A stretch of 29,214 nt of DNA from Entrophospora sp. SA101 (lineage: Eukaryota; Glomeromycota; Glomeromycetes; Entrophosporales; Entrophosporaceae), in assembly GCA_958430865.1 (NCBI GenBank), contig CAUDNR010004222.1, positions 7,248 through 36,461 of the forward strand. The letters are read 5' to 3'. The notes below the pieces were generated by a model. That model was given only the letters and a program-made list of their open reading frames with translations, was not told the DNA's origin and searched no databases. The translations under genes were made by a program, and so were the position numbers. Below, in pieces: positions 27,486-29,214 of this stretch; the stretch's first letter is position 1; each line of letters begins with the position of its first letter.

Positions 27486-29179
27486 TCACAGCTTATTTTC
27501 ATCAAAATCTAATTATATTGATATACTTAACAAATCATATAATATAGAATTTATATAATATATAATATATAATGACATTGAATTACCTGTAAGCATTCTA
27601 TCTAATCTTTGGTTTAACTCTTCATAAGCAGGGATTTCATCAATATTATTTGTTTCTTCTTCCAATAAATCATCTTTAGGCGGTTCAAATTCATTTTGAG
27701 TATCATTATCCATTTCTAATCGTTTATTATATGACTTGGACAATTCATCAATTGAAGCTGAGAGATAACTATGACAATGAATACAAATGCAATCAGATTT
27801 ATTCCAGCAATCATCATGATAAGCATGACCACATAATTTAACACTTCCACTAATCATAGAAAGATTTTTGCATTCATTTGCATCACAGAAATGGTTAGGT
27901 TTTGGGGGTTGTTTTAAATGATATCCTATTGGAAGTGCACCTTCAGGAAATCCTTTAGCAATTCCTGGGAAATACCAGTATGGCTTTTTAATTTTTCTTC
28001 CTTCCTTCTTCACCTCAAATTTACCAGAATTTTTTGAAAAATTGTCAAAAAGTTTTAACAAAAATATTGCACCACTTTTTACCATTATATCAATATTCTG
28101 TTTAGAGTATGGATATGTCTTTTTGACTCTAAAGGTTTGTGTGAAGTCATTATCATGACGTTGATAATCAATAAAAATTCCATCACGTCTTAACCATTCT
28201 GGAACTAAGATTTTTGCATTTGTGTGCCTTCTAACAAGACTGTGAAAGTTCTCCACAGGGTACTCATCAAAAGCATTGAGGTGGGATTTAAGTATTTGAA
28301 TGATTGGATGATCAATTTTAATCCAATATTGAATATCTGATAAAAATGCAAGCATTATCTTATTATAGTTTTTCCTTTGAAATCGACACATCATTGTCCA
28401 CAGCCTGAATATTGTCTCAATATATTCTTCAAATGATTATTCCGAAAAAGCACCGCATAAAGATCTAAAGTAGAAGGTATCAAGGAATCTAATAAATCAA
28501 AAAAGGTACAATATGCCAAATCCTTGCTTTTATCAAAACGTTTAATAACATGCTTCCTGACTATTTTCCATGATGCATGAGCTACATATAACAAAATATT
28601 AATTTTCCAAGGCTTGGGCTTGGCTGGTAGGTTTTTTATTTTTTGAAATATAGCTTTATAAAATTCATTGAAGAAACTCCAAAATGTCAAGAAGCAACTT
28701 TCACGAGTATTAAGAGAGACATGTAATGGACCTAACAATGGTATAAGGTGAGTAATAATGTCAGATATTGGAAATAATTCCTTAAGCTTGAGTTTTTGTG
28801 TAATAGAACGTCTAATATATAGCTGTCCTGGAAAATCAGCTGGAACTGGTATTAGAGAATTCTTAAGATAATTTTGAATTTCAGTAAAACTAAAAAAATA
28901 AATAAATATTAATTATAAATTTTTTTTTTTAGTCTGATATTTAAAATCAATAGCCAAACCTGAAAAAAATCTCAAGACATTTTAAATAATCATTAATATT
29001 CTTTAAATCCTGAGGTATAAAATCAATTAGCTTTGCAAATTTAAAGGAACGCTTGGAATGTGTTTCCATTAAATCAGCATCATAAGAATGAACAATTAAT
29101 GAATCAATTAAGTCTTCCTCGTTTAAGTCTATTGTATCTATACATGCTATGGTAATTATTTTGCCAAAAACGTAATACG
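27486..29179 (-). pseudogene. Mobile-type repeated gene with RING-like C-terminus, frameshifted and 5'-truncated
   Basis: Coding sense begins at about 29179 with F-G-K-I-I-T-I-A-C-I-D and runs to a donor near 28963. It resumes near 28887 as F-T-E-I-Q-N-Y-L-K-N-S and continues through L-G-P-L-H-V-S-L-N-T-R-E-S, K-P-W-K-I-N-I-L-L and L-D-L-Y-A-V-L-F-R-N-N-H. Around 28433 one base appears missing, so the frame ends, while the next frame (28394-27587) continues the same protein with M-M-C-R-F-Q-R-K-N-Y, F-D-E-Y-P-V-E-N-F-H-S-L-V-R-R-H and P-E-W-L-R-R-D. A zinc-binding C-terminus has C-x4-C, then C-G-H-A-Y-H-D-D-C-W and C-I-H-C, like RING-H2. A last exon at 27486-27508 gives the end D-F-D-E-N-K-L. 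The H-S-L-x-R-x-H block recurs in a high-copy family of these fungi; a transposase-like role is inference. The missing base could also be a sequencing error. Confidence 0.65.
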
Positions 29180-29214
29180 TAATACGTAATACGTAATTAC
29201 GAAATTAATTACGA
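29170..29214. repeat. ACGTAAT 7 bp tandem array at window edge
   Basis: Four near-perfect ACGTAAT(A) units are followed by the palindromes CGTAATTACG and TTAATTAA-like sequence. The array abuts the upstream end of the coding sense of the frameshifted minus-strand gene and an in-frame stop lies within it. It continues beyond the window. Confidence 0.8.

Noticed and set aside
1..29214. Bacterial operon, prophage, CRISPR array or ribosome-binding-site signals
   Set aside because: Genes are spliced, widely spaced and eukaryotic; no spacer-repeat array or Shine-Dalgarno pattern is present.

Overview
The window is eukaryotic nuclear DNA from a fungus, most likely an arbuscular mycorrhizal fungus of the Rhizophagus type (Glomeromycotina). 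The DNA is strongly AT-rich. Genes carry many short introns with plain GT...AG borders. Between them lie decayed copies of families that are expanded in those fungi: BTB-TLDc proteins, Mrr-like nuclease proteins, BED-finger and Tc1/mariner-like transposase remnants, and repetitive coiled-coil proteins. The genus assignment is inference from gene content and style.

Layout. 43-1326 (minus) is an intronless seven-pass membrane protein of unknown function. 1327-6820 is repeat territory: a 0.6 kb element with terminal inverted repeats (2753-3357), a wrecked BTB-TLDc gene (4579-6183) and a Tc1/mariner scrap (6282-6560). 6818-10316 is a compact block of three intact spliced genes: a single SANT/Myb nuclear protein (minus), KISH/Ksh1 of the early secretory pathway (plus, sharing a 132 bp divergent promoter with SANT), and a class I START-like phosphatidylinositol transfer protein (minus, ending 123 bp from KISH). 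10317-17158 is gene-poor and holds a broken coiled-coil/zinc-ribbon gene, a small broken ORF, an interspersed repeat and satellites. 17159-18202 is a PEX5-like PTS1 receptor that lacks the usual N-terminal half. 18718-19281 (minus) is a small acidic orphan protein. 19282-22730 holds a BED-finger fragment and a foldback element with 12 bp flanking direct repeats. 22732-25442 is a tandem pair of intact genes, the fluoride exporter FEX and dynactin subunit p25 (DCTN5). 25443 to the end holds a frameshifted Mrr-like nuclease/membrane protein and a large frameshifted mobile-type gene with a RING-like C-terminus that stops against an ACGTAAT repeat array.

The intact genes are housekeeping functions and do not form a pathway. 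KISH and the PI transfer protein both serve Golgi membrane traffic, but their adjacency alone does not show joint regulation. I rebuilt exon structures by hand; reading frames close across every junction given for SANT, KISH, PITP, PEX5-like, FEX and DCTN5. I saw no tRNA, rRNA or CRISPR array. I found no convincing new multi-gene system. The most unusual points are the 8 and 10 nt microexons, the N-terminally short PEX5-like gene and the foldback element.
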